From NCBI GenBank assembly GCA_022701845.1, contig JAKONS010000564.1, positions 1 to 16,859 on the forward strand: DNA of 16,859 bases, read 5' to 3'. A program made the translations under genes and the position numbers. A model generated the notes under the pieces. That model was not told where the DNA came from. It saw nothing but the letters and a program-made list of their open reading frames with translations, and searched no databases. This DNA comes from Burkholderiaceae bacterium. Lineage in GTDB: Bacteria > Pseudomonadota > Gammaproteobacteria > Burkholderiales > Burkholderiaceae. Shown here piece after piece: positions 8,176 to 15,716 of the stretch (the stretch's first letter is position 1; each line of letters opens with the position of its first letter).

Positions 8176-8280
8176 TTTCTGGCACGCTGTCGTTTTGCGT
8201 CGCTGTCGAAAACAGCGCCAGACGATAATGCCTCGTCAGATTCCCGCAGCCGATGGACTGCCGTTCACCGCCTCCCCACC

Positions 8281-8847
8281 TTGGCATCAGAAAAAGAACT
8301 CGCCGACTTTCTGCAGAGCGTCGAAACCCGGGCTTTCAAAAGGTCGGTCTACCACGTGCGCGATCAGGAAGCTGCGCTCGACATCGTGCAGGACAGCATG
8401 TTGCGTCTGTCCGAACACTACGGCGATCGCCCCCCCGAAGAGCTGCCGATGCTCTTCCAGCGCATTCTTTCGAACTGCACGCTCGACTGGTTTCGCCGGC
8501 AGAAAACACGCAACGCGCTTTTTTCCAATCTGAGCGACTTCGAATCCGCCGGAGACGACGGTGATTTCGATCTCCTCGAAGCGTTAGTGGTGCAGGACGG
8601 TAGCCAGCGCAGCGAAAGCGCCGAGGACGTCACCATTCGAGGCGAAATCCTCCACCAGATCGAAATCGAGATTCAAGCTTTGCCAACGCGTCAACGCGAG
8701 GCTTTCCTGATGCGTTACTGGGAGGAAATGGACGTGGCTGAAACCGCAGCGGCCATGGGCTGCTCCGAAGGCAGCGTCAAGACGCACTGCTCGCGGGCTG
8801 TTCGGGCACTCGCCGCTGCGCTCAAAGCCAAGGGAATACAACTATGA
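8281..8847 (+). CDS. ECF-type RNA polymerase sigma factor
   Basis: A 188-residue sigma-70 family protein with only regions 2 and 4, as in extracytoplasmic-function factors. Region 2 spans about 17-80 and includes the region 2.2-like stretch ALDIVQDSMLRLSEHYG (32-48) and DWFRRQKTRN (69-78). An acidic linker (84-105) follows. Region 4 (126-182) has a helix-turn-helix around DVAETAAAMGCSEGSVKTH. The start is TTG 8281: no ATG or GTG occurs in frame between the upstream stop at 8110 and this point, and the MASEKELADFL opening matches related proteins as I recall them. No clear ribosome-binding site is visible. It overlaps the next gene by ATGA (8844-8847). In this lineage the factor is often found beside DUF3619 and DUF3106 genes. 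Its target promoters cannot be read from this window. Confidence 0.88.
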   Translation: MASEKELADFLQSVETRAFKRSVYHVRDQEAALDIVQDSMLRLSEHYGDRPPEELPMLFQRILSNCTLDWFRRQKTRNALFSNLSDFESAGDDGDFDLLEALVVQDGSQRSESAEDVTIRGEILHQIEIEIQALPTRQREAFLMRYWEEMDVAETAAAMGCSEGSVKTHCSRAVRALAAALKAKGIQL

Positions 8848-9344
8848 ATCGCTCCATACCGCACTCGACCGTGCCTCCAGGCAACACTGCCGTCATCTCG
8901 CAAGCACAACTTCAGGCTGAATTCGGTGAGCGGATCGCCGCACGCCTGGATATGGGAGCCAAGGTCCTGCCGCATGACGTCACTGCGCGGCTTTTTGCGA
9001 TCCGGTTGCAAGCGGTCGGGCGTCGCAAACCGGCGCGGGTCGCCAATGTGCGGGCGCGAACTGCATCGGCGGTGTTCGGCAGCGGTAATACCGCGTCGAT
9101 GAGCATGGGAGGCGCAGGCGGTCCCGGTTTTTGGCGCAGGATTGCGTCTGGCTTGCCACTGGTAGTGCTGGTGGCCGGATTGTTCACCATCCACATGGTG
9201 CAAAACGAGGACCGTCTGCGCGAACTGGCCGAGGTGGATACCGACCTTCTGACGGACGACCTGCCGCCGGCTGCCTACACCGATCCGGGCTTCATCGAAT
9301 TCTTGAAGAACGGCCTGCAGCAGACAGAGCGTCAGGACCGGTGA
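8844..9344 (+). CDS. DUF3619 family single-pass membrane protein (candidate anti-sigma factor)
   Basis: A 166-residue protein without a signal peptide. Residues 1-98 are polar and basic, one hydrophobic segment covers about 101-118, and the remaining 48 residues are acidic. This topology (cytoplasmic N-terminal domain, one membrane helix, short periplasmic tail) is that of many anti-sigma factors. Translation is coupled to the sigma gene by an ATGA overlap at 8844-8847. The sequence resembles the DUF3619 family, which I recall as a regular neighbour of this sigma factor in betaproteobacteria. No zinc-binding HxxxCxxC motif of the ZAS class is visible. The anti-sigma role is inferred from topology and position; it is not demonstrated by any motif. 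Confidence 0.78.
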   Translation: MNRSIPHSTVPPGNTAVISQAQLQAEFGERIAARLDMGAKVLPHDVTARLFAIRLQAVGRRKPARVANVRARTASAVFGSGNTASMSMGGAGGPGFWRRIASGLPLVVLVAGLFTIHMVQNEDRLRELAEVDTDLLTDDLPPAAYTDPGFIEFLKNGLQQTERQDR

Positions 9345-10027
9345 CGTCGTTCCCATTCGCGCGCGTCTGCATGCCCATGCTGATCGCTTCCTTGCTCCCC
9401 ACGCGATCACCATCGCTGTGCACCATTCTTTTGGTTGCTGCGATGGGAGTGACGGCGTCCGGCAGTCATGCTCAGATGATGGAAGGCCGGTCGCTGTCTT
9501 CCACGAAGCAAGTGCCGACCGCCAGTTCGACGACCAACTCACGACCGACGTGGGGCGAGCTGACCGGCAGCCAACGTGAGGCGCTCGCACCGCTCGCACC
9601 GCATTGGGCCGGTTTGACCGAAAACCACAAACGCAAGTGGATCGCGATGTCGCGCAATTTCGCCGATTGGCCGGCCGACGAGCAGGCACGCTTGCACGAT
9701 CGGATGAGCGCCTGGGCTGGTCTGAGCCCTGGGCAGAGGGACCAGGCTCGCATGAATTTCGCCGAAGCGCGCAAGGTCGCGCCCGACGAGAAGAAAGCGC
9801 GCTGGGAGGCCTACCAGGCGCTGAGCGAAAACGAGCGGGACCGGCTCGCGACTGCCGTCGCGCCGAAGCGGCCCGGTGTCGCTGCTCCGGCGCGGCTCGC
9901 CAAGCCGGCAGCGGAGGTAAAGCCTACGTCCATTGCGGCTGATCCGCGTGGCATGCCGCGCAGTGGCCTGACGACATCGACGGTCGATCACAATACGCTC
10001 CTTCCGCAGCACACCGTCGCGCCGTAA
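9341..10027 (+). CDS. DUF3106 family exported protein
   Basis: The protein has a signal peptide with hydrophobic core SLCTILLVAAMGVTASG and likely cleavage at SHA-Q (about residue 44). A helical domain at 70-170 repeats a Trp/Leu/Pro pattern (W71, W89, W100, W110, W125, W155) with several basic-acidic RxxW segments, typical of DUF3106. The tail (172-228) is Pro/Ala-rich and probably disordered. The start is uncertain: GTG 9341 overlaps the previous stop codon as GTGA and has AGGA only 3 nt away, while ATG 9371 and ATG 9377 lack a ribosome-binding site but would also leave a usable signal peptide. I chose 9341 because the neighbouring genes also overlap. The resemblance of heptad-like segments to periplasmic stress sensors such as CpxP/Spy is only superficial. 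Function unknown. Confidence 0.78.
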   Translation: MTSFPFARVCMPMLIASLLPTRSPSLCTILLVAAMGVTASGSHAQMMEGRSLSSTKQVPTASSTTNSRPTWGELTGSQREALAPLAPHWAGLTENHKRKWIAMSRNFADWPADEQARLHDRMSAWAGLSPGQRDQARMNFAEARKVAPDEKKARWEAYQALSENERDRLATAVAPKRPGVAAPARLAKPAAEVKPTSIAADPRGMPRSGLTTSTVDHNTLLPQHTVAP

Positions 10028-10041
10028 GTTCGCGCGAAGGC

Positions 10042-10671
10042 ATGCACCGCCTTTCGCGTTCTTTTCGCTTCGTCAATGGCTGTCGACCGATGATTTCCGA
10101 TTCCGCAGCACAGGTTTCGCCGCCGCCTTCCACCGTCGGCCAGCCGACGATCGATCTGGCAACGGCACCGCCACTCGCGCGCCGAATGGCTTGCTGGCTG
10201 TACGAAGGCATGTTGTTGTTCGGTGTCGTATTCATCGCAGGCTACCTATTCGGCACGCTCAGCCAGACACGTAATGCATTGGACAACCGCCATCCGCTGA
10301 TGGCGTTTCTGTTTCTGGTACTCGGCATCTATTTCGTCTGGTTCTGGACCCGGGGCCAGACCCTCGCGATGAAGACGTGGCACATCCGCGTGGTCGATCG
10401 ACAGGGTCGCGCGATAAGCCAGCCACGCGCCCTGGCGCGCTACATCCTGAGCTGGCTATGGTTCATTCCTCCGTTGGCGGCAGCGGTGGCGGTGCACGCA
10501 TCGGCGGCGGAAACCGGCGTGCTGCTGGCCGGTTGGGTCGTTTTTTGGGCTCTGGCCAGCCGACTGCATCCGCTACGCCAGTTCCCGCACGACGCGATCG
10601 CCGGCACCCGGCTGGTGACATGGCGGCCGGTGCCGCGTAAACGGGCGCATCAGGTCGTGGATCATGGGTAA
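10042..10671 (+). CDS. RDD family membrane protein
   Basis: A 209-residue inner-membrane protein with four hydrophobic segments at about 56-73, 86-103, 133-152 and 157-173. RDD-type features are the Arg pair at 47-48 before the first helix, RGQTLAMKTWHIRVVD (104-119) after the second, and HDAIAGTRLV (183-192) at the end. Family roles are poorly defined; some members affect ion transport or stress tolerance. The gene starts 14 nt after the DUF3106 gene and overlaps dgkA by 8 nt, so it belongs to the same transcript. ATG 10042 has AAGG only 1 nt away. ATG 10090 (MISDSAAQ) is a credible alternative start that would remove 16 residues unlike a typical RDD N-terminus. Confidence 0.8.
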   Translation: MHRLSRSFRFVNGCRPMISDSAAQVSPPPSTVGQPTIDLATAPPLARRMACWLYEGMLLFGVVFIAGYLFGTLSQTRNALDNRHPLMAFLFLVLGIYFVWFWTRGQTLAMKTWHIRVVDRQGRAISQPRALARYILSWLWFIPPLAAAVAVHASAAETGVLLAGWVVFWALASRLHPLRQFPHDAIAGTRLVTWRPVPRKRAHQVVDHG

Positions 10672-11086
10672 ATTGCCCGCCGGTCCCACGTCGGCAACAC
10701 CACAGCGCGAAGCTACCGACGCGCAAAAATCGAGGCGCGGCATCGACCGGCTTTGGCACGCGACCGGTTATTCGCTGTCCGGTCTTTCCGCCGCATGGGA
10801 GCAGGCCGCTTTTCGTAGCGAGGTGCTGGCGGCCTGCGTTTTATGGCCAGCGTCCTGGTGGTTGGGGCGGAGCTGGGTGGAGACCGGAATCCTCGCGGGC
10901 TCGGTCATGCTGGTATTGATCGTGGAGTTGCTCAACAGCGCCATTGAGGCTGCCATCGACCGCGTCGGCCTGGAGTGGAACTCGCTGTCAAAACAAGCCA
11001 AGGACCTCGGCAGCGCCGCGGTACTGCTGTCGCTCCTGTTGTGCGGGAGCCTCTGGGCGGCCGCGCTGTTTCATCGCTTCTTCTGA
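10664..11086 (+). CDS. dgkA: Diacylglycerol kinase (DgkA type)
   Basis: A small trimeric inner-membrane kinase that recycles diacylglycerol to phosphatidic acid with ATP. The 140-residue protein carries the family signature ELLNSAIEAAIDR (88-100), with the catalytic and metal-binding glutamates E88 and E95, and AKDLGSAAV (112-120). WEQAAFRSE (45-53) corresponds to the conserved first-helix segment. Three membrane helices are visible at about 54-68, 73-92 and 116-137. The N-terminus (1-25) is a polar extension relative to E. coli DgkA (about 121 residues). It overlaps the RDD gene by 8 nt and is followed 11 nt later by the LOG-family gene. In E. coli dgkA responds to envelope stress, which fits a cluster headed by an ECF sigma factor; that link is inference. 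Confidence 0.92.
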   Translation: MGKLPAGPTSATPQREATDAQKSRRGIDRLWHATGYSLSGLSAAWEQAAFRSEVLAACVLWPASWWLGRSWVETGILAGSVMLVLIVELLNSAIEAAIDRVGLEWNSLSKQAKDLGSAAVLLSLLLCGSLWAAALFHRFF

Positions 11087-11097
11087 AAATTCCCCAT

Positions 11098-11694
11098 ATG
11101 CCCCGCTCTGCATTTTCAATTTGTGTGTATTGCGGCTCACGCGGCGGCAACGATCCACGATTCGTCGATGCCGCCCGCGCGGTCGGGCAGTGGATCGGCG
11201 AGGCGGGCGGGCAGCTCGTCTACGGCGGCGGGCGAGCGGGCCTGATGGGCGCGGTCGCGGATGCAACGCAGGCCGCCGGGGGACGGGTCGTCGGCATCAT
11301 TCCGCAATCGCTCGTCGATCGGGAAGCGGCCAACCGTGCCTGCGACGAACTACGGGTCGTGTCGACCATGCACGAGCGAAAAGCCATGCTGGCCGAACGA
11401 TCGGACGCCTTTCTGGCGCTTCCCGGCGGCATCGGTACCTTCGAGGAATTGTTCGAAGCCTGGACCTGGCGGCAGCTGGGATACCACGACAAACCGCTCG
11501 GAATGCTCAACGTCGCCGGTTACTACGATGGCATGTTGAATTTCCTGCAGCACGCGGTCGACAGCGGGTTCATGGGCCAACCGACCGCTCAGTTACTGCA
11601 GGTGGGCACCGATGTGCATTCGCTGCTGGATTCCCTGGCCGCGGGTGCCGTCGGCAGCCGAGGCGATGTAGTCCCGCCGAGCAGCGTGATCTGA
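11098..11694 (+). CDS. LOG-family (TIGR00730) nucleotide 5'-monophosphate phosphoribohydrolase
   Basis: A 198-residue Rossmann-fold protein. The LOG signature is present: R94-K95 in MHERKAML and P109-GGIGTFEE-117, whose Arg and Glu are the catalytic residues in the family. YGGGRAGLMGAVADA (42-56) forms the nucleotide-binding loop. Relatives release free cytokinin bases or hydrolyse purine/pyrimidine nucleotides at the N-glycosidic bond. They are often annotated as lysine decarboxylase, a label unsupported by the sequence. The start ATG 11098 is chosen because family homology begins immediately (ICVYCGS); upstream in-frame sequence overlaps dgkA. There is no clear ribosome-binding site, so translation may be coupled to dgkA 11 nt upstream. 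It is the last gene of the plus-strand cluster and converges on the P-II gene with a 19-nt gap and no visible terminator. Confidence 0.88.
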   Translation: MPRSAFSICVYCGSRGGNDPRFVDAARAVGQWIGEAGGQLVYGGGRAGLMGAVADATQAAGGRVVGIIPQSLVDREAANRACDELRVVSTMHERKAMLAERSDAFLALPGGIGTFEELFEAWTWRQLGYHDKPLGMLNVAGYYDGMLNFLQHAVDSGFMGQPTAQLLQVGTDVHSLLDSLAAGAVGSRGDVVPPSSVI

Positions 11695-11713
11695 CGCTGC
11701 AGCTACGCGTCGC

Positions 11714-12082
<369 letters not shown>

Positions 12083-12115
12083 TCAGCGGCAATTTTCACC
12101 TTAGGGTAACGCAGC

Positions 12116-13315
12116 GTGAAGAAAAACCGAGAAGAACTCGTCATCCGGGTGCATACGGATCCGGCCTCCATCGACGCGGCGCAGTGGGACGACCTGCTCG
12201 CCGCCCAGTCCCACGACAGCCCGTTCATGCGCCACGCCTACCTGCTGGCCATGCACCAGAGCGGCAGCGCCACCACCCGCACCGGCTGGGCGCCAGCGTT
12301 CATCACCCTGTGGCGGGGCGAGTCCCTCGCGGCGGCCTGCGCGCTGTATCTCAAATCGCATTCGTATGGCGAATACGTCTTCGACTGGGCCTGGGCCAAC
12401 GCGTATGCCGATCATGGCTTTCAGTACTACCCGAAGGCTCTGGTCGCCTCGCCTTTCACGCCGGTTCCGGGCGCCCGCTTACTGGCACGCGATGCCGAGG
12501 CCCGTGTCGCCCTGGCGCGTGCGCTGGTGGCGTGGTGCGAATCGCAGGAGCTCTCCTCGCTACATTTGCTGTTCGCGGCCGAAGAAGACGTCGATGCCTG
12601 CCGCGAGGCCGGCCTGATGCTGCGCCATACGGTGCAGTTCCACTGGCACAACCGGGCACCTGCCGGATATGCCGATTTCGAGGAATTTCTCGCCGGTCTG
12701 AACCAGGAAAAACGCAAGAAGATTCGCCAGGAGCGTCGCAAGGTAGCCGATGCAGGCGTGGTGTTCCGCCACGCGCAAGGCACGGGCATCACGAACGACG
12801 ACTGGGATTTTTTCTACCGCTGCTACGAGCGCACCTATCTCGAGCACGGCAACGCGCCCTACCTGACCCGCGATTTCTTCCGCGGCATGCAGGAACATAT
12901 GCCGGAGAACTGGTTGCTCTTCATCGCCGAGCACGGCGGCACGCCGATCGCGTCGAGCCTGATCGCGCTCAACGCCGCCGCGGCAAGCGGCTCGACGACC
13001 GCGGGCGAAAAGGTGGCCTACGGCCGCTACTGGGGTGCGCTGGCACGGGTGGACTGCCTGCACTTCGAGGCCTGTTATTACCAGCCGCTGGTCTGGTGCA
13101 TCGAACACGGTGTCGACCGTTTCGAAGGAGGCGCACAGGGCGAGCACAAGATGGCTCGAGCGCTGATGCCGGTTTCCACCACCAGCGCCCACTGGCTGGC
13201 GCGTCCCGATTTTTCCGACGCGGTCGAACGCTTTCTGGAGCGCGAAGGTGCGGGTATCGCGGGCTATATGGAGCACCTGCAGGAGCGCTCGCCTTTCAAG
13301 CACGAATCCCCATGA
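12116..13315 (+). CDS. FemAB-like GNAT-fold acyltransferase (DUF482/COG3146)
   Basis: A 399-residue soluble protein of the family labelled 'peptidogalycan biosynthesis/recognition' or GNAT family N-acetyltransferase. Hallmarks visible are FHWHNR (175-180), the basic helix NQEKRKKIRQERRKV (196-210), AYGRYWGA (301-308), LHFEACYYQPLVWCIEHG (315-332) and RFEGGAQGEHKMARALMP (335-352). By fold it is related to FemX-type amino-acyl transferases, but the substrate is unknown and a cell-wall role is not established. The start is GTG 12116, with AGGG about 9 nt upstream; homology-like sequence starts soon after, and no ATG precedes it in the short gap. It diverges from the P-II gene by 63 nt and ends at a bidirectional terminator shared with ppa. 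Confidence 0.85.
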   Translation: MKKNREELVIRVHTDPASIDAAQWDDLLAAQSHDSPFMRHAYLLAMHQSGSATTRTGWAPAFITLWRGESLAAACALYLKSHSYGEYVFDWAWANAYADHGFQYYPKALVASPFTPVPGARLLARDAEARVALARALVAWCESQELSSLHLLFAAEEDVDACREAGLMLRHTVQFHWHNRAPAGYADFEEFLAGLNQEKRKKIRQERRKVADAGVVFRHAQGTGITNDDWDFFYRCYERTYLEHGNAPYLTRDFFRGMQEHMPENWLLFIAEHGGTPIASSLIALNAAAASGSTTAGEKVAYGRYWGALARVDCLHFEACYYQPLVWCIEHGVDRFEGGAQGEHKMARALMPVSTTSAHWLARPDFSDAVERFLEREGAGIAGYMEHLQERSPFKHESP

Positions 13316-13318
13316 AAA

Positions 13319-13338
13319 AAGGAGCCTCGCGGCTCCTT
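13319..13338. terminator. Bidirectional terminator between the FemAB-like gene and ppa
   Basis: AAGGAGCC (13319-13326) and GGCTCCTT (13331-13338) form a perfect 8-bp stem with a tetraloop (GCGA, a GNRA loop, when read on the minus strand). The minus strand continues as TTTTTTC after the stem, a good terminator for ppa. The plus strand gives the weaker TTCTTC, ending the acyltransferase gene 4 nt after its stop codon. Confidence 0.87.
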
Positions 13339-13367
13339 CTTCATGTCGACGACCGACCGGGTAGCCG

Positions 13368-13898
13368 TCACGCCTTCTGGTAATTGGCGATGCCTTCGAC
13401 GATTTCCTGGTGCGCCGCGTCCTTGCCTTCCCAGCCCAGCACCTTGACCCACTTGCCGGCTTCCAGGTCCTTGTAGTGCTCGAAGAAGTGGCTGATCTGC
13501 TTGAGCAGGATCGGATGCAGGTCTTCCGGCTTCTGGTACTGCTCGTAGATCGGCAGGATCTTGGTGGTCGGCACGGCCAGCACCTTGCCGTCGACACCGG
13601 CTTCGTCTTCCATTTTCAGGATGCCGATGGCACGGCACGGCACCACGACACCGGGCGGCAGGGGAAACGGCGTCATCACCAGCACGTCGACCGGATCGCC
13701 ATCACCCGACAGGGTCTGGGGCACATAGCCGTAGTTGGTTGGATAGTGCATGGCCGTGCTGAGGAAGCGGTCCACGAAAACACAGCCCGAATCCTTGTCG
13801 ACTTCGTACTTGACCGGATCGGCATTCATCGAGATTTCGATGACGACATTGAAGACGTCAGGAGGATTCTTGCCGGGAGAGACTTTGTCGAATGCCAT
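13368..13898 (-). CDS. ppa: Inorganic pyrophosphatase (family I)
   Basis: A cytoplasmic Mg2+-dependent hydrolase of pyrophosphate that pulls biosynthetic reactions forward. The 176-residue length matches the hexameric bacterial family I enzyme. The signature DGDPVDVLV (66-74) is complete. Active-site residues align one position after E. coli numbering: E21, K30, R44, Y56, D66, D68, D71, D98, D103 and K105. The start is ATG 13898 ([10 protein letters not shown]), matching the usual N-terminus; an upstream in-frame start at 13937 adds 13 unrelated residues. The ribosome-binding site is weak (GATAGATCCC precedes the ATG). It is transcribed alone towards the bidirectional terminator; the 100-nt gap to the ZIP gene behind it shows no clear promoter boxes. 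Confidence 0.96.
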   Translation of the reverse strand: MAFDKVSPGKNPPDVFNVVIEISMNADPVKYEVDKDSGCVFVDRFLSTAMHYPTNYGYVPQTLSGDGDPVDVLVMTPFPLPPGVVVPCRAIGILKMEDEAGVDGKVLAVPTTKILPIYEQYQKPEDLHPILLKQISHFFEHYKDLEAGKWVKVLGWEGKDAAHQEIVEGIANYQKA

Positions 13899-13998
13899 GG
13901 GATCTATCGAAATGAATGGAAGGATTTCCGGCCGCACCGGGGGTGCGGAACGGGCGCCGGCATTGTAGCCAGCGCGTTTATTGGGCTCGGGCGGCGTG

Positions 13999-14883
13999 TC
14001 AACCGAGTGCGGTATCCAGCAGCATCATCAAAACGAAGCCGATCATCAAACCACCGGTGGCCCAGGCCTCGTGGCCTTTGCGGTGCGACTCGGGAATGAT
14101 TTCATGGCTGATCACGAAAAGCATCGCACCACCCGCGAAGCCCAAGCCCCATGGCAGCAGTCCGCGCGCCTGTTCGATGATTGCGGCACCGAGTACCGCA
14201 CCCACCGGTTCGATCAGGCCGGACGCCATGCCGACGCCCACCGCCAGCTTGCGGCTATAGCCCGCCGCCAGCAACGCCACCGCCACCACCAGCCCTTCCG
14301 GCAGATCCTGGATCGCGATGCCGGTCGCGAGCGCGCTCGCGCGCAAGGGATCCGTTCCAGCGAAACCGACGCCGATCGCCAGCCCCTCCGGCAGGTTGTG
14401 CAGCGCGATCGCGAAGACGAACAGCCAACTGCGGCGCAGCGTGTGCGACGACTGGCCTTCGACGCCCTTGATGAAATGCTCGTGCGGCACCAGTCTTTCC
14501 ATCAGCAGCAGCGCCAGGCCGCCCATCAGGATCGCCACGCCTACGACGCCACCAGCGCCCCACGGTCCCATGCCGCTCTCGCGGGCGACGGCGATGCCGG
14601 GGATGATCAGCGAGAACGCGCTGGCCGCCAGCATCACACCGGCGCCGAAGCCGAACAACGTGTCCTGCGTCCGCTCTGACAACTTTTGTGAGAACAGCAC
14701 CGGCACCGTGCCCAGTGCCGTCGCCAAGGCGGCGACCATGCCGCCGAGGAAGGCGTCGCGCACCACAGGATGCGAAATCACCATTTGCCATCCCTGTACC
14801 GCGGTAGCCAACGCCGCCACCAGCACGACCGTCAGGCCGAACCAGCGTCGGGCGAAGCTCCCCGTCTGCGCGCCGCCGTTCAT
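13999..14883 (-). CDS. ZIP family divalent metal transporter
   Basis: A 294-residue inner-membrane protein with about eight hydrophobic helices. The transport-site motifs of bacterial ZIPs are complete: [10 protein letters not shown] (162-171) in TM4, [10 protein letters not shown] (192-201) in TM5, GLIEPVGA (222-229) with E225, and HEIIPES (260-266). Spacing between these motifs matches that of the Bordetella bronchiseptica ZIP as I recall it, suggesting the same binuclear metal site. Substrate may be Zn2+, Mn2+, Fe2+ or Cd2+; sequence alone does not decide. The ATG lies 7 nt after the SOD stop codon with only a weak ribosome-binding site, so it is probably co-transcribed and translationally coupled with the SOD gene. 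Downstream 13899-13998 shows no convincing terminator. Confidence 0.92.
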   Translation of the reverse strand: MNGGAQTGSFARRWFGLTVVLVAALATAVQGWQMVISHPVVRDAFLGGMVAALATALGTVPVLFSQKLSERTQDTLFGFGAGVMLAASAFSLIIPGIAVARESGMGPWGAGGVVGVAILMGGLALLLMERLVPHEHFIKGVEGQSSHTLRRSWLFVFAIALHNLPEGLAIGVGFAGTDPLRASALATGIAIQDLPEGLVVAVALLAAGYSRKLAVGVGMASGLIEPVGAVLGAAIIEQARGLLPWGLGFAGGAMLFVISHEIIPESHRKGHEAWATGGLMIGFVLMMLLDTALG

Positions 14884-14890
14884 CTGCCGC

Positions 14891-15514
14891 TCAGCCCTTG
14901 GCTGCAGCGTAGCGACGGGCCACTTCCGGCCAGTTCACCACGTTGAAGAACGCGGCGATGTAGTCCGGCCGACGGTTCTGGTACTTCAGGTAGTACGCAT
15001 GCTCCCAAACGTCCAGCCCCAGGATCGGCGTGTTGCCGGAGCCGATGCCCGACATCAGCGGGCTGTCCTGGTTGGCGCTGCTTTCCACCGCCAGCTTGCC
15101 GGCGGGCGTCACCGACAGCCAGGCCCAGCCGCTACCGAAACGGGTCAGCGCCGCCTTGGTGAAGGCTTCCTTGAACGCGTCGAGGCCGCCCAGGTCCGAT
15201 TCGATCGCCTGCGCCAGTTCTCCCTCGGGCTGGCTCGCCGCACCCGGCGTCATGACGGTCCAGAACAGGCTGTGGTTGTAATGACCACCGCCGTTGTTGC
15301 GAACCGGTGCGCGCAGCGCCTCGGGCAACTGCTCGACACCCGAAACCAGTTCCTCGATCGACTTGCCTTCATGCGGCGAATCCTTCAGTGCCGCATTGAG
15401 GTTGTTGATGTAGGTCTGGTGGTGCTTGGTGTAATGGATCTCCATCGTCTTCGCGTCGATATGGGGTTCGAGCGCGTCGTAGGCATAGGGCAGTGCGGGG
15501 AGACTAAAAGCCAT
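14891..15514 (-). CDS. sodA: Fe/Mn-family superoxide dismutase, Mn-type signature
   Basis: Disproportionates superoxide to peroxide and oxygen in the cytoplasm. The 207-residue protein has the four metal ligands H27, H81, D168 and H172 (within [18 protein letters not shown]). The second-sphere residues are of the Mn type: G77 in [13 protein letters not shown] and Q149 in ANQDSPL. Fe-type enzymes instead have Gln in the first region and Ala near the second. I therefore prefer sodA to sodB, although cambialistic activity is possible. The start ATG 15514 has AAAGGAA 6 nt upstream; an in-frame ATG at 15547 adds 11 unrelated residues. There is no signal peptide. It leads a two-gene unit with the ZIP transporter. 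A 13-nt palindrome sits 21 nt before the start. Confidence 0.94.
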   Translation of the reverse strand: MAFSLPALPYAYDALEPHIDAKTMEIHYTKHHQTYINNLNAALKDSPHEGKSIEELVSGVEQLPEALRAPVRNNGGGHYNHSLFWTVMTPGAASQPEGELAQAIESDLGGLDAFKEAFTKAALTRFGSGWAWLSVTPAGKLAVESSANQDSPLMSGIGSGNTPILGLDVWEHAYYLKYQNRRPDYIAAFFNVVNWPEVARRYAAAKG

Positions 15515-15534
15515 CTTCGGTTCCTTTGATGAAT

Positions 15535-15547
15535 TTGCGCAGCGCAA
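15535..15547. promoter_or_regulatory. Palindrome upstream of sodA
   Basis: TTGCGC-A-GCGCAA (15535-15547) is a perfect 6-bp inverted repeat around one base. It lies 21-33 nt upstream of the sodA ATG in the divergent sodA/moaA gap (15515-15716). It could be an operator for a dimeric repressor. It does not match the Fur, SoxR or OxyR consensus as I know them, and I could not place convincing -35/-10 boxes around it. Confidence 0.3.
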
Positions 15548-15716
15548 GTCGACATTCTGTCCGCTGCAGGTTAGTTATTCAGTCTGAGTGCCAAATTGTG
15601 GGTGCCTGTAACACTGCATCTCGAACGTCGGCGGATCGGCGCGTCCGGCATTGTCCCCACAAGGTTTTCCGACTGTGGCCGACCGTTCGGTTCGCCTCGA
15701 CGACGACAATCGCGGG

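Noticed and set aside
12184..13383. A second 399-residue frame overlapping the FemAB-like gene on the same strand
   Set aside because: The composition is Arg/Pro/His-rich as expected from a +1 frame, with no conserved motifs, whereas the 12116-13315 frame carries all the family signatures.
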